From positions 124,001-188,000 of the forward strand of contig NZ_JQGJ02000001.1 in the NCBI RefSeq assembly GCF_000802155.2: 64,000 nucleotides of DNA, read 5' to 3'. The notes beneath the pieces are model-generated. The model was given only the letters and a program-made list of their open reading frames with translations. It did no database searches and had not been told where the DNA came from. How positions within the stretch are numbered: position 1 is the stretch's first letter; each line of letters begins with the position of its first letter. A program made the position numbers and the translations under genes. The DNA is from Pseudomonas frederiksbergensis. GTDB taxonomy: Bacteria; Pseudomonadota; Gammaproteobacteria; Pseudomonadales; Pseudomonadaceae. Below, piece after piece: positions 1-8,757 of the stretch.

Positions 1-146
1 ATGACGAGACGTTCCAGCGCCTTTGGGAATTTTATCTGTGCTACTGCGAGGGCGGTTTCCAAGAGCGCGCCATTGGCGTCGCGCAACTGCTGTTCGCCGC
101 ACCCGGGGCCCGCCCCGCGCCCTTGCTGGAGCAGCGTCAAGCATGA
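1..146 (+). CDS. cfa: Cyclopropane-fatty-acyl-phospholipid synthase, C-terminal end (partial)
   Basis: Only the last 47 codons lie in the window (reading frame from base 3, stop TGA 144-146). The readable residues include the block FYLCYCEGGFQERAIGVAQL, which is typical of the C-terminus of CFA synthases. These enzymes use S-adenosylmethionine to add a methylene across double bonds of membrane phospholipid acyl chains. The stop overlaps the start of the DUF2878 gene by 4 bases (ATGA), so the two are probably translationally coupled. The start and the methyltransferase core are outside the window, so activity cannot be judged. Confidence 0.8.
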   Translation, partial: DETFQRLWEFYLCYCEGGFQERAIGVAQLLFAAPGARPAPLLEQRQA

Positions 147-634
147 TCAGTCGCACCGCGCTGATCGCCAATGCGCTCTGGCTGCAATTGGGCTGGTGGG
201 CGTGTGTGCTGGGCGCGCACCAGCCGGCATGGCTCGCTGCCGTGGTGGTCGGGTTGCTCGTTCACCTGCTGCGGTGCCCTGACCCGAAGGCCGAGCGCCT
301 GGCAATGCTGCGTGTCGGTGTGAGCGGCATGTTGTTGGATTGGAGCCTGGGCGTCCTGGGCCTGTTCGACTTCGGTGACAGCCCGCTGCCGCTGTGGCTG
401 GCGCTGCTTTGGCTGGTTTTCGCCAGCGGGCTGCGCCACAGCCTGGCATGGGCAGGAAAAAAACCTTGGCTTGGCGCGCTCGCGGGCGCGGTCGGCGGTC
501 CGCTCGCCTATTGCGCTGGCGCCCCACTGGCAGGTGTTTCATTGCCGCTGGGGACGCTAGGCACCGCGCTGGTGCTGGCGCCGCTATGGGCGATAGGGCT
601 GCCGCTGGCCGTACGCCTGGCCGACGCCCAATAG
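143..634 (+). CDS. DUF2878 family inner-membrane protein
   Basis: A 163-residue, strongly hydrophobic protein with about five or six membrane segments and a Trp-rich N-terminus (residues 12-20, LWLQLGWWA). The start is fixed by the ATGA overlap with the upstream CFA synthase gene. The sequence resembles DUF2878 proteins, which are commonly found next to cfa, DUF3833 and chalcone-isomerase-like genes in pseudomonads. The same company is seen here, although those partners are on the opposite strand. Biochemical function is unknown; a role in lipid modification is inferred from context only. Confidence 0.7.
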   Translation: MISRTALIANALWLQLGWWACVLGAHQPAWLAAVVVGLLVHLLRCPDPKAERLAMLRVGVSGMLLDWSLGVLGLFDFGDSPLPLWLALLWLVFASGLRHSLAWAGKKPWLGALAGAVGGPLAYCAGAPLAGVSLPLGTLGTALVLAPLWAIGLPLAVRLADAQ

Positions 635-651
635 CCACGGTATCGGCCTGT

Positions 652-957
652 CTACCAAGGCTCATCCAGGAAAAGCGGCAGGCGCAGCGGCTCGATCAGC
701 CCTTCACGCTGGCCGCACATTTCATCATGGACAACCTGTTGAATCAGCGTACAGGGCAGGCGCGGCACATCGCGCAACAGCTCCCGCAGATGCGTGGTGG
801 AGCGAACTCGAAACGAATGTCCCGACTCGTCAAGCAACGTGAACACTTCCCGGTCCAATCGGACACGTAGAAGGTAGATTCCGCCTTCCAGTGAGAGCAA
901 TTCCAACTCGACGATCCGACCCTCGACGGCCAGTTGGAGCAGTTCTTTCAAAGTCAT
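652..957 (-). CDS. DUF6482-like small protein
   Basis: A 101-residue soluble protein beginning MTLKELLQLAVEGRIVELEL and containing a conserved-looking block QQVVHDEMCG near residues 74-83. The pattern matches my recollection of Pseudomonas DUF6482 proteins. It is the last gene of a three-gene minus-strand group, and its start overlaps the end of the DUF3833 gene by 4 bases. No catalytic motif is evident and no function is proposed. The gene ends 17 bases from the convergent DUF2878 stop. Confidence 0.6.
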   Translation of the reverse strand: MTLKELLQLAVEGRIVELELLSLEGGIYLLRVRLDREVFTLLDESGHSFRVRSTTHLRELLRDVPRLPCTLIQQVVHDEMCGQREGLIEPLRLPLFLDEPW

Positions 958-1493
958 GGCATGTCCCCCGCCTGGCGACGGAAGAACAGCGTCACTTGTC
1001 CCAATTCGATGCCGGCTTTGCTCATGCTGGAGCGGTTGATCAGCGTGTCCTCGTCCATAAGGTACATCCAGTCGTCAAACGTCACCTCGTAAGTGGAATC
1101 GTCCACTTGCAGGTTCAGTCGATAGCGCCAGCGCAGCGCATTGCCCGCCACCTCCCCTAACGCCTCGCCAATTACATCGTCGGCGCGACCACTCCAAAGG
1201 CCCGGGCCGGTTGGCGTCAATGTCCAGACCCTACGCTGCCGGCTTCCATCGCTGTAGAGAAAACGCTCGTCGAGTATCAGTCGATCGCCCTCGCGGCGGC
1301 TGGAAATATCCACTTCGAAACGCTTGATCACTTCGCCCGAGCGCTTCTGATAGATGCCCCAGGCCTTGACGGGTTTGCTGAAGAAACGCTCCAGGTCGAG
1401 TTGCGGTTGCTGGTCGGCATAGCGGCCTACGTTGACATTGCCGCAACTGGTCAGGCCCATCACCAGCAACAAGATGGCCAGCAGACGGATCAT
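954..1493 (-). CDS. DUF3833 lipoprotein
   Basis: A 179-residue exported lipoprotein. Residues 1-16 form a short signal peptide ending in a lipobox (LTSCG, Cys at about residue 17). The remainder is a beta-rich domain with the DRLILDERFLYSDG and FDDWMYLMDE blocks typical of DUF3833. The internal ATG at 1493 was preferred over longer options because it has a GGAG ribosome site 6 bases upstream, opens directly into the signal peptide, and overlaps the upstream stop by 4 bases. DUF3833 is frequently linked to CFA synthase loci. Function is unknown. Confidence 0.75.
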   Translation of the reverse strand: MIRLLAILLLVMGLTSCGNVNVGRYADQQPQLDLERFFSKPVKAWGIYQKRSGEVIKRFEVDISSRREGDRLILDERFLYSDGSRQRRVWTLTPTGPGLWSGRADDVIGEALGEVAGNALRWRYRLNLQVDDSTYEVTFDDWMYLMDEDTLINRSSMSKAGIELGQVTLFFRRQAGDMP

Positions 1494-2056
1494 GGCGTGC
1501 TCCTTTTTGCGTTTGACGTATCGAGCCCCAGCAATCGTTGGCGCAACTCGGGATGACGCGTGCGCGGATCGAGCCAGATCGAGAAAAAACATCGGGAGAA
1601 CAGCGTGTCGGCAATCTCGCGGGAAAGGCGTCCATCGACATAAAAGCGACTGCCTTGGCCGGGCAGGTACACGCCGGTGATGCGAGTGCCGGGTTGCACA
1701 TCGACAAAGGCACCGCGCATCTGCGCCGCCCAGGCTTCCAGGCGCCCGGCATCCTGCACCGTGCCGGTGACGCGTTGCATTTCCTCAAGGCTGGTTTCGA
1801 CCAGGTCCTGCTTGCTGATGCGGCGCCGATAATCGAGTTCAAGGGCAAAAGGCGTGTCCAGGCTCGGCTTGGACACGGTGCTCCAGAGCCGCGCCCGGTA
1901 GACGGCGAACCCGTACCAGCGAAAATCTGCCTCGCCGATCAGATCCGCTCCGGGCAAGGCCTCGCGCCAATCCGCCAAGGCATCACTGGCGTACAGCGCC
2001 AGCGCAAGGCTCATGGCACTTATCAAGCGGTGGCGGGCGGCTAAGGATCTGGGCAT
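1490..2056 (-). CDS. Chalcone isomerase-like periplasmic protein
   Basis: About 188 residues, starting with a signal peptide (MPRSLAARHRLISAMSLALA, cleavage after ...DALA). The mature part has the chalcone-isomerase-like fold signature: FRWYGFAVYRARLW near the N-terminus, then ALELDYRRRIS, and a C-terminal FFSIWLDPRT. The bacterial members lack known flavonoid substrates and are thought to bind fatty-acid-like ligands. The first gene of the minus-strand trio with DUF3833 and DUF6482, it sits next to CFA synthase, which suggests a membrane-lipid context. A longer start at 2083 is possible but would precede the signal peptide with unlikely residues. Confidence 0.7.
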   Translation of the reverse strand: MPRSLAARHRLISAMSLALALYASDALADWREALPGADLIGEADFRWYGFAVYRARLWSTVSKPSLDTPFALELDYRRRISKQDLVETSLEEMQRVTGTVQDAGRLEAWAAQMRGAFVDVQPGTRITGVYLPGQGSRFYVDGRLSREIADTLFSRCFFSIWLDPRTRHPELRQRLLGLDTSNAKRSTP

Positions 2057-2149
2057 GGGCAAGCAACCGGTTTGCGAAGGCAAACCGATATTTGTACAAC
2101 ATCATAGTTTTGTACAGCTTTTTTGTAGGCAAATACCTTGGGATTTTCC

Positions 2150-3205
2150 CTAGACGCTTTCCGGTACATCAACCTGCAGCGGCACCACCCGCCTCGCCAC
2201 CGGCCCTGCCAACGTGGCCGTCGCAGCCTCGACCAAGGCATCGACGGCCTCTTCCGCCAAGGCGATCAACGGATGGGAAAGTACTGCCTGGACCAACCCG
2301 GTCTTCAACGCGTCGCGGGTCAGCGGCGTGAGGTCATGGCACACCACCACGGGGAGGCGAAGCTGTTGTTCCTGAAGGCTACGCAGGGCGCGCAACACCC
2401 CGGCGATGCCGCCGCCAGCCACATAGAGCCCCGCCAGGTCGGGTTCTGCCGTGAGCAGGTCGAGCGTATTGCCATAAGCGAATTCATCGTCTTCCAGGGT
2501 CAGGCGCGAGGCGAGCAGTTCCCATTCACCGGACTGCTCCGCCAGGTAGCTGCGAAAGCTCAGTTCGCACAATTCCTGGCACTGGAAACGCTGGCTGCTG
2601 AGCATGACCGCCGCTGGACCGGGCTGCCTGGCGAGGCGGCTGATGAACCAGCCAGCCGTACGGCCTGTGAGGCGGTTGTCGAGGCCGGCGTAGCCGGTGC
2701 CGGCGCTGCTCGACAATTCCGACAGCAACGCTACCACCGATATGCCTGTCTCACGCAATTGGGCCACCGCCTCGCGCACCCTGGGGTGATCGACCGCCAC
2801 CACGCCGAGGCCGTCCACCTGGTCGCGCAGGGCCAGGATGCGTTGCGCCACGTTGACGGGGTCGAGGTCGTCCAGGTAACCGATGACCACCCGAATGCGC
2901 GCTCGCGCGCAGGTGGCGGCGGCGTTTGACAGGGCGTGGGCCAGCCCTTGGTAGAACGGCACCCCGCTTTTCTGCAACAGGAAGCCCAAGCGCAAGGTGG
3001 GACGGTCGTTGAGCACCCGTTGCTCGATCACGGCCTTGGCATGAAAACCCAAGCGCCCGGCCGCCGCGGCGATGCGCTGGGCGGTGTCGGCGCGGACATC
3101 GGCGCGCAGGTTCAGAACTCGGTCGACGGTCGACAGGCTCACGCCGGCTTCCCGGGCGACGTCGGCCATGGTCGGTCGTAGTTTTCGGCGGGGTTGCTTT
3201 GACAT
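2150..3205 (-). CDS. LacI/GalR-family transcriptional regulator
   Basis: 351 residues. An N-terminal helix-turn-helix (residues about 13-35, TMADVAREAGVSLSTVDRVL) is followed by the hinge and a periplasmic-binding-protein-like sugar sensor domain (residues about 70-345). The VSLSTVDRVLNLR variant is typical of the subgroup that controls inositol-like or uncommon sugar operons. It is divergently transcribed from the sugar isomerase/oxidoreductase operon starting at 3333, with a 127-base shared control region. It is therefore the likely local repressor, relieved by the pathway sugar; the ligand cannot be told from sequence. Confidence 0.85.
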   Translation of the reverse strand: MSKQPRRKLRPTMADVAREAGVSLSTVDRVLNLRADVRADTAQRIAAAAGRLGFHAKAVIEQRVLNDRPTLRLGFLLQKSGVPFYQGLAHALSNAAATCARARIRVVIGYLDDLDPVNVAQRILALRDQVDGLGVVAVDHPRVREAVAQLRETGISVVALLSELSSSAGTGYAGLDNRLTGRTAGWFISRLARQPGPAAVMLSSQRFQCQELCELSFRSYLAEQSGEWELLASRLTLEDDEFAYGNTLDLLTAEPDLAGLYVAGGGIAGVLRALRSLQEQQLRLPVVVCHDLTPLTRDALKTGLVQAVLSHPLIALAEEAVDALVEAATATLAGPVARRVVPLQVDVPESV

Positions 3206-3332
3206 GTCTTGACACCTCTTTCCGGCATCATGAGGGGTTTTGCCACATTAAGCCATCACCCCATGGCCCGCTCCCCGCCGAGGCAATAGCATCAGGGCAA
3301 GACAAAAACAACAACACCGCCGGAGTGCTTCC

Positions 3333-4256
3333 ATGGCGATTCACATCTGCACGGCGCCCTGCTGCTGGGGCGTCGATGACATCAAGAACCCGTTCCTGCC
3401 GCCGTGGCAACGGGTGTTGGGCGAAGCCGCCGAGGCCGGTTATCGCGGCATCGAGTTGGGGCCTTGCGGCTATCTGCCGCTGGAGGCCGAGACCCTCAGC
3501 CCAGCGCTGTCGGAGCACGGCCTTCACATCGTCGCGGGGACGATTTTCGATGACTTGGTAAGTCCGGCCAACCTGCCGGAGTTGCTGCGCCAGGCCCACG
3601 CCATTTGCGGATTGCTCAAACAGTTGCCGCCCATCGAACCACAACCCGGCCAACGCTTCGGTGGCCCCTACCTGGTGATCATCGACTGGGGCCACGAAGA
3701 ACGCGACTACGCGGCCGGCCACTCGGACCGCGCGCCACGCCTGGACGACGCGCGCTGGAACGCCATGATGGCGCACATCCGCGCCGTCGCCGACATCGCC
3801 TGGCACGCCTACGGCATCCGTGCCGTCATCCATCCTCACGCGGGCGGCCACATCGAATTCGCCGATGAGCTGGCGCGGCTGGTGGATGATATTCCCCACG
3901 ACGTCGCCGGATTGTGCCTGGACACCGGGCACCTCTATTACGCAGGCATGGACCCCCTCGCATCGCTGCGTACCTACGCTCATCGCGTGGATTACCTGCA
4001 CTTCAAGGACATCGACCCGGCGGTCTTCGACCAGGTGTTGAACGAACGCATCCGCTTCTTCGCAGCCTGCGCCCGGGGCGTGATGTGCCCGATCGGGCGT
4101 GGCGTCATCGATTACCCGGCGTTGCATCGCCTCCTACATGAGCTCGGTTACCAAGGCTGCATCACCGTCGAACAGGAACGCGACCCGCGCAATGCCGCCA
4201 GCAGCCTGGAAGACGTGGCGGCCAGCCGCGCCTATCTATCCCGCATCGGTTTTTAA
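3333..4256 (+). CDS. Sugar phosphate isomerase/epimerase (TIM barrel)
   Basis: 307 residues of the xylose-isomerase-like TIM barrel family. Metal-site residues typical of the fold are visible: VIHPHAGGHIE near residue 170, LCLDTGHLYYAG near 195, HFKDID near 226 and ITVEQERDP near 280. The unusual N-terminus MAIHICTAPCCWGVDD resembles inosose dehydratase/IolE-like proteins, but the substrate is not determinable. It is the first gene of an operon with the Gfo/Idh/MocA oxidoreductase (16 bases downstream, AAAGGAG ribosome site) and a second isomerase, under the divergent LacI protein. Confidence 0.8.
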   Translation: MAIHICTAPCCWGVDDIKNPFLPPWQRVLGEAAEAGYRGIELGPCGYLPLEAETLSPALSEHGLHIVAGTIFDDLVSPANLPELLRQAHAICGLLKQLPPIEPQPGQRFGGPYLVIIDWGHEERDYAAGHSDRAPRLDDARWNAMMAHIRAVADIAWHAYGIRAVIHPHAGGHIEFADELARLVDDIPHDVAGLCLDTGHLYYAGMDPLASLRTYAHRVDYLHFKDIDPAVFDQVLNERIRFFAACARGVMCPIGRGVIDYPALHRLLHELGYQGCITVEQERDPRNAASSLEDVAASRAYLSRIGF

Positions 4257-4272
4257 AGGAAAAGGAGTCCTC

Positions 4273-5442
4273 ATGATCAATGGCAGCAACATCCTTGCAC
4301 GCCCCCTCCGCTGGGCCATGGTCGGCGGCGGCGAACACAGCCAGATTGGCTACATCCACCGCTCGGCCGCCCTGCGCGACCGCAACTTCGAACTGGTTGC
4401 CGCCGCGCTGGACATCGACCCCGAGCGTGGCCGGGCCTTCGGCCAACGGCTGGGGATCGACCCGGCGCGCTGTTATCCGGACTACCTGAGCCTGTTCGAG
4501 CTGGAAGCGCAGCGGCCCGACGGCATCGAGGCGGTGTCGATCGCCACCCCCAACGGCACTCACTACGCCATTACTCGCGCGGCCCTTGAAGCCGGCTTGC
4601 ATGTGGTCTGCGAAAAACCGCTGTGCTTCACCCTCGACGAGGCCGAGGCGCTGCGGGACCTGGCGAAAGCCAAGGGCCGCATCGTCGGCCTCACCTACGG
4701 CTATGCCGGGCACCAGTTGATCGAGCAGGCGCGGGCGATGATCGTCGCCCACGAGCTGGGGGAGATTCGCATGGTGCACATGCAGTTCGCCCACGGTTTC
4801 CATAGCGCACCGGTAGAGGCGCAGAACCAGGCGACGCAATGGCGCGTCGACCCGCGCCAGGCAGGGCCCAGCTATGTGTTGGGCGACGTGGGCACGCATC
4901 CGCTGTACCTGTCCAAAGTCATGCTGCCCGAGTTCCGAATCAAGCGCCTGATGTGCAGCCGGCAAAGCTTCGTCGCCAGCCGCGCCCCGCTGGAGGACAA
5001 CGCCTACACCTTGATGGAATACGAAAGCGGCGCGATGGGCATGGTCTGGTCCAGCGCGGTGAACGCCGGCTCGATGCACGGCCAGAAGATCCGCGTGATC
5101 GGGTCCCGGGCGAGCCTGGAATGGTGGGACGAACGCCCGAACCAGCTGAGTTTCGAAATCCAGGGCCAACCCGCGCAAACCCTCGAGCGCGGCATGGGCT
5201 ACTTGCATCCCGACGCGCTGCAAGACGATCGCATCGGTGGCGGCCACCCCGAAGGGCTGTTCGAAGGCTGGTCCAATCTTTATCGCCGCTTCGCCCTCGC
5301 CATGGACGCTGCCAACCGTGGCGACACCGAGACGCTGGCCGCGCTGCGTTATCCCGATATCGACGCCGGCGTGGACGGCGTGCGCTGGGTCGAGCGTTGC
5401 GTGGAATCGGCTAATAACGATTCAACCTGGATCGCCTACTAA
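4273..5442 (+). CDS. Gfo/Idh/MocA family NAD(P)-dependent oxidoreductase
   Basis: 389 residues. The N-terminal Rossmann domain carries AMVGGGEHSQIGYIH (residues about 15-29). The characteristic VCEKPLCFTLDEA motif (EKP near residue 117) precedes the C-terminal alpha/beta substrate domain with GDVGTHPLYL. Such enzymes oxidise or reduce sugar hydroxyls. The ATG at 4273 has a near-perfect AAAGGAG site. With the flanking TIM-barrel isomerases it likely forms a 3-keto-sugar or inositol-type catabolic route; the actual sugar is unknown. It is followed by a REPIN separating it from the next gene. Confidence 0.85.
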   Translation: MINGSNILARPLRWAMVGGGEHSQIGYIHRSAALRDRNFELVAAALDIDPERGRAFGQRLGIDPARCYPDYLSLFELEAQRPDGIEAVSIATPNGTHYAITRAALEAGLHVVCEKPLCFTLDEAEALRDLAKAKGRIVGLTYGYAGHQLIEQARAMIVAHELGEIRMVHMQFAHGFHSAPVEAQNQATQWRVDPRQAGPSYVLGDVGTHPLYLSKVMLPEFRIKRLMCSRQSFVASRAPLEDNAYTLMEYESGAMGMVWSSAVNAGSMHGQKIRVIGSRASLEWWDERPNQLSFEIQGQPAQTLERGMGYLHPDALQDDRIGGGHPEGLFEGWSNLYRRFALAMDAANRGDTETLAALRYPDIDAGVDGVRWVERCVESANNDSTWIAY

Positions 5443-5462
5443 CCCGCTGCCAGAGAATTCCT

Positions 5463-5551
5463 GTGGCGAGGGAGCTTGCTCCCGCTGGGGCGCGAAGCGG
5501 CCCCTTTTTGGGACTGCTGCGCAGTCCAGCGGGAGCAAGCTCCCTCGCCAC
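5463..5551. repeat. REPIN (paired inverted REP sequences)
   Basis: Two inverted copies of the Pseudomonas REP core (GTGGCGAGGGAGCTTGCTCC and its complement) enclose a short internal arm, giving a long cruciform-capable element of about 89 bases. It lies between two genes of the sugar operon. Confidence 0.85.
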
Positions 5552-5581
5552 GGTCATGAACGTTCCCCAAGGAGAACAACA

Positions 5582-6484
5582 ATGAAAATCGCCCTCGATC
5601 CCTACATGCACCGCCACCTGAGCCTGCCGGACCTCTGCCGCAAGACCGCCGAGCTCGGCTACGAATACCTCGAGCTGTCGCCACGGGAAGATTTCCTGCC
5701 GTGGTGGGTTCGCCCGCGGGCCCACAAGGAACGCATCGCCGAATTCAAGAAGGCCCTGCGCGACCACGATTTGCAACTGGCTTCGCTGCTACCCATGTAC
5801 CGCTGGGCCAGCCCGCACGAGGACGAGCGCCGGGCTGCGGTGAACTATTGGAAGGAAGCGATCCAGGTCGCCGTGGAGATGGGCTGCACCACGATGAACT
5901 CGGAATTCGGCCGCGGACCGTCGCCGGATCGCGGGCATAAGGTCAGTTGCTGTGGCGGCGTGCACAGCCATGAGTCGAGCGAAGCGGCCTGGTGGCGTTC
6001 GATGGAGGAATTGGTGCCGATCCTCGAATCCGAAGGCGTCACGCTCAACGTCGAGCCCCATCCGGAGGACTGGTGCGAGACGCTGCACCCGGCCCTGGAC
6101 ATGCTCAAGACCATTGGCTCGGACAACGTCAAGTTCCTCTACTGCACGCCCCACACCTTCTACTTCGGCGACGACATGAAAGCCATGATCGCCGAAGCCG
6201 GGCCGATGATTGCCCACGTGCACATCGCCGACACCTACAACCACAAGGCCTCGTCCGGCCTGCGCTACATCGTCAACCCACCCGGAGCGAAAGTAACGGT
6301 GCACCAGCACATGGACATGCACCAGGGCGAGATCGACTGGGACCTGTTCTTCGGCGCGCTGGCCAAGACCGGCTTCGACGGCATCGTCACCGCGTGCGTG
6401 TTCGGCTGGGAGGAACGGGCGGATGAATCCGGGCGCTTCATGCGCCAGGAGATCCAGGCCTACGTCGACAAATACTTCAGGTAG
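5582..6484 (+). CDS. Sugar phosphate isomerase/epimerase (TIM barrel), second copy
   Basis: 300 residues, xylose-isomerase-like TIM barrel. Visible conserved blocks are YEYLELSPRED (residues about 25-35), TLNVEPHPEDW (metal-ligand Glu and His region, about 154-164), HVHIADTYN (about 212-220) and a C-terminal FGWEER. The family includes hydroxypyruvate isomerases, inosose isomerases and 3-ketohexose epimerases. AAGGAGAACAACA precedes the ATG. It is separated from the oxidoreductase by a REPIN but keeps the same strand and is probably part of the same transcription unit. Confidence 0.8.
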   Translation: MKIALDPYMHRHLSLPDLCRKTAELGYEYLELSPREDFLPWWVRPRAHKERIAEFKKALRDHDLQLASLLPMYRWASPHEDERRAAVNYWKEAIQVAVEMGCTTMNSEFGRGPSPDRGHKVSCCGGVHSHESSEAAWWRSMEELVPILESEGVTLNVEPHPEDWCETLHPALDMLKTIGSDNVKFLYCTPHTFYFGDDMKAMIAEAGPMIAHVHIADTYNHKASSGLRYIVNPPGAKVTVHQHMDMHQGEIDWDLFFGALAKTGFDGIVTACVFGWEERADESGRFMRQEIQAYVDKYFR

Positions 6485-6494
6485 CGCTTGCCCG

Positions 6495-6953
6495 TCACGG
6501 CAGCAACGGCACGATCCGCGGCTCGATTCGCTGTTCGCTGATCTCCAGCAATGCCAGCGTCACCGGCAGCTTGAACCGCCGCCGGCCGGCGCTGCCGGGG
6601 TTGAGGTAGAGCCGCTCGCCCCGCCACTCGATCAGCGGCTTGTGGGAATGGCCGGTGATCACCAATCTCACATCCGGATTGAGCTTCGCCGGCACATCGG
6701 CGATGTCATGGACCAGCAGCACCTGCCATCCAGCGAGGTCGAATTGCAGGCAATCGGCGAGCTGTCTCGCCCAATCATCAGCCAAATCATTGTTTCCCCG
6801 TACCACGTAAAGCTCGCCGATGGATGCCAGGGCTTCCAGGATCTGCGGGCTGCCAATATCACCGGCATGAATGATCCGCTCGCAGCCTTGCAGTGCATCC
6901 AATGCTTCGGGGCGCAGCAAGCCGTGGGTATCGGAAATGACGCCAACTTTCAT
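6495..6953 (-). CDS. YfcE/MJ0936-type metallophosphoesterase
   Basis: 152 residues with all calcineurin-like phosphoesterase metal motifs: ISDTHG (residues 6-11), HAGDIG (about 30-35), VRGNND (about 51-56), HD (about 83), and TGHSH (about 102-106). The length matches YfcE-like single-domain phosphodiesterases. The start at 6953 follows a GGAAGG ribosome site and gives the canonical MKVGVISDTHG opening. It converges on the sugar operon and is divergent from the diguanylate cyclase gene. Physiological substrate unknown. Confidence 0.9.
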   Translation of the reverse strand: MKVGVISDTHGLLRPEALDALQGCERIIHAGDIGSPQILEALASIGELYVVRGNNDLADDWARQLADCLQFDLAGWQVLLVHDIADVPAKLNPDVRLVITGHSHKPLIEWRGERLYLNPGSAGRRRFKLPVTLALLEISEQRIEPRIVPLLP

Positions 6954-7077
6954 GAACCTTCCCCCCTTGCGTCGTGTGTCGTCGGCTGTATACGCCTCGT
7001 CGCAGTTAGCTAACGTGCTGAAATCGAATAGGATAGGCTGCGTGCTGCAAGCGCACGGACCCGTCGCGTAGAAGGAT

Positions 7078-8652
7078 ATGCCAATGCTCGGACGCAAACA
7101 GCCAGAGCCCAGGATTGAAAGCCCCGATCAAGCCTTTTCCCCGCAAGCGGCGAGAGCCGGGGCGGCGTTTCGGCTGACTGTGAGCTTCATGCTGGTGGTG
7201 ATTCTGGTGTTCCTGGCGGTCGAAGGCTGGCGAACCTGGCGTGACTATCGTGCAGCGTTCGCGTCCGCCCGCGATTCGGTGACCAACCTGGCACGGGCAA
7301 CCGCCCAACACGCCGAAGACACCATTCGACAGGTCGACGTCGTCACCGCCGCCCTCGCCGAACGCGTCGAAGGCGATGGCTTGCAGAACATGGATATCCC
7401 GCGCATCCATAAACTGCTGGTCCAGCAGGCCGAGATCATGCCGCAGTTGCACGGGCTGTTCATCTACGGCCCGGACGGCCAATGGTTGGCGACCGACAAG
7501 GAAGTGATCCCGGAAATGGCCAACAATGCCGACCGCGATTACTTCCAGTACCACCGTACCCACGCGGATCGAGGCGTTCGCATCGGCGATGTCGTCAAGA
7601 GCCGATCCACCAACGACCTGATCATTCCCATCTCCCGTCGTTTGAACAATCCCGATGGCTCGTTCGCAGGGGTGATGCTCGGAACGGTCAAGGTCAGTTA
7701 TTTCGTCGATTACTACGGCGACTTCAAGATTGACGGCAAAGGCGCCCTGGTCCTGGCCAAGCGCAATGGAACGATCCTGGTGCGCCGGCCTTTCGTCGCT
7801 TCGGTGATCGGCAAGAGCCTGGTCAACAGCGTGATCTTCCGGGAGCATTTGCCTACCTCCAATCAGGGCGTCGCCGAAGCCAGGGCGGTTGTCGACGACA
7901 CCGAGCGCCTGTATGGCTATCGGGCGCTGACGACTTACCCGCTGGTGGTGGAAACCGGGCTGTCCAGGGAATCGATCGTCGCCCCCTGGCGTCGCGACCT
8001 GCTCAAGACCAGCCTGGTGCTGGTGTTCCTGATCGCCATCCTGGTGGGTTTCGGGCTCATCGTCTTGAGCCAGTTGCGCCACCGCATGACCATGGAACAG
8101 CAAATCCGCAGCGCCCACCAGGCCATGCGGGACATGGCCCTGACCGACAGTCTGACCGGCCTGGGCAACCGTCGGCGGCTGGACATCGCCCTGGCCGATG
8201 AGCTGCGCCTGGCCAAGCGCCAGGGTTCTGCCCTGGCGTTGATCATGCTCGACGTCGATTACTTCAAGCGCTTCAACGACAAATACGGTCATGCCGCCGG
8301 TGACGACTGCCTGCGCGCGATTGCCGGGGCGATCGGACAGACGATCAAGCGCCCGGGAGACCTGGCGGTCCGCTACGGTGGCGAAGAGTTCACCGTGTTG
8401 CTGCCCAACACCGACGGCCCAGGCGCCGCCAAGGTCGCACAGCAGATCCTCGAAGCCGTCCGGGCCTTGAACATCGAACATGGCGACCATCCCCTGGGCA
8501 TCGTCACCATCAGCGCGGGCATCACCACCTGCCAGCCGAGCAGCGAGGACGCGAGCCCCGCCATGCTGATCAAGGCTGCCGACGCGTTCCTGTACCTGGC
8601 GAAGAACACCGGGCGCAACCGCTGGTGCAGCGCCGGCGCCTCCCAGGGCTGA
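7078..8652 (+). CDS. Membrane-bound diguanylate cyclase (periplasmic dCache-like sensor plus GGDEF)
   Basis: 524 residues. A membrane segment at about 33-50, a periplasmic PDC/dCache-like domain (about 60-300, with NNADRDYFQYHR) and a second membrane segment near 305-330 lead to a GGDEF domain (about 355-520). The active-site signature is RYGGEEF near residue 438. The upstream NKYGHAAGDDCL-type block is intact (seen as DKYGHAAGDDCL). It should synthesise cyclic di-GMP from two GTP in response to a periplasmic ligand. It appears monocistronic. Confidence 0.92.
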   Translation: MPMLGRKQPEPRIESPDQAFSPQAARAGAAFRLTVSFMLVVILVFLAVEGWRTWRDYRAAFASARDSVTNLARATAQHAEDTIRQVDVVTAALAERVEGDGLQNMDIPRIHKLLVQQAEIMPQLHGLFIYGPDGQWLATDKEVIPEMANNADRDYFQYHRTHADRGVRIGDVVKSRSTNDLIIPISRRLNNPDGSFAGVMLGTVKVSYFVDYYGDFKIDGKGALVLAKRNGTILVRRPFVASVIGKSLVNSVIFREHLPTSNQGVAEARAVVDDTERLYGYRALTTYPLVVETGLSRESIVAPWRRDLLKTSLVLVFLIAILVGFGLIVLSQLRHRMTMEQQIRSAHQAMRDMALTDSLTGLGNRRRLDIALADELRLAKRQGSALALIMLDVDYFKRFNDKYGHAAGDDCLRAIAGAIGQTIKRPGDLAVRYGGEEFTVLLPNTDGPGAAKVAQQILEAVRALNIEHGDHPLGIVTISAGITTCQPSSEDASPAMLIKAADAFLYLAKNTGRNRWCSAGASQG

Positions 8653-8757
8653 CCGCGTATCGGTTCATTTCACCCGACCCAGGCTTGTACAGGTGCCGAT
8701 CCGGCGCCTGGCGGCTACAATGCGCGCTTCGACCGTGACCAGCCTGACTAAAAAAAC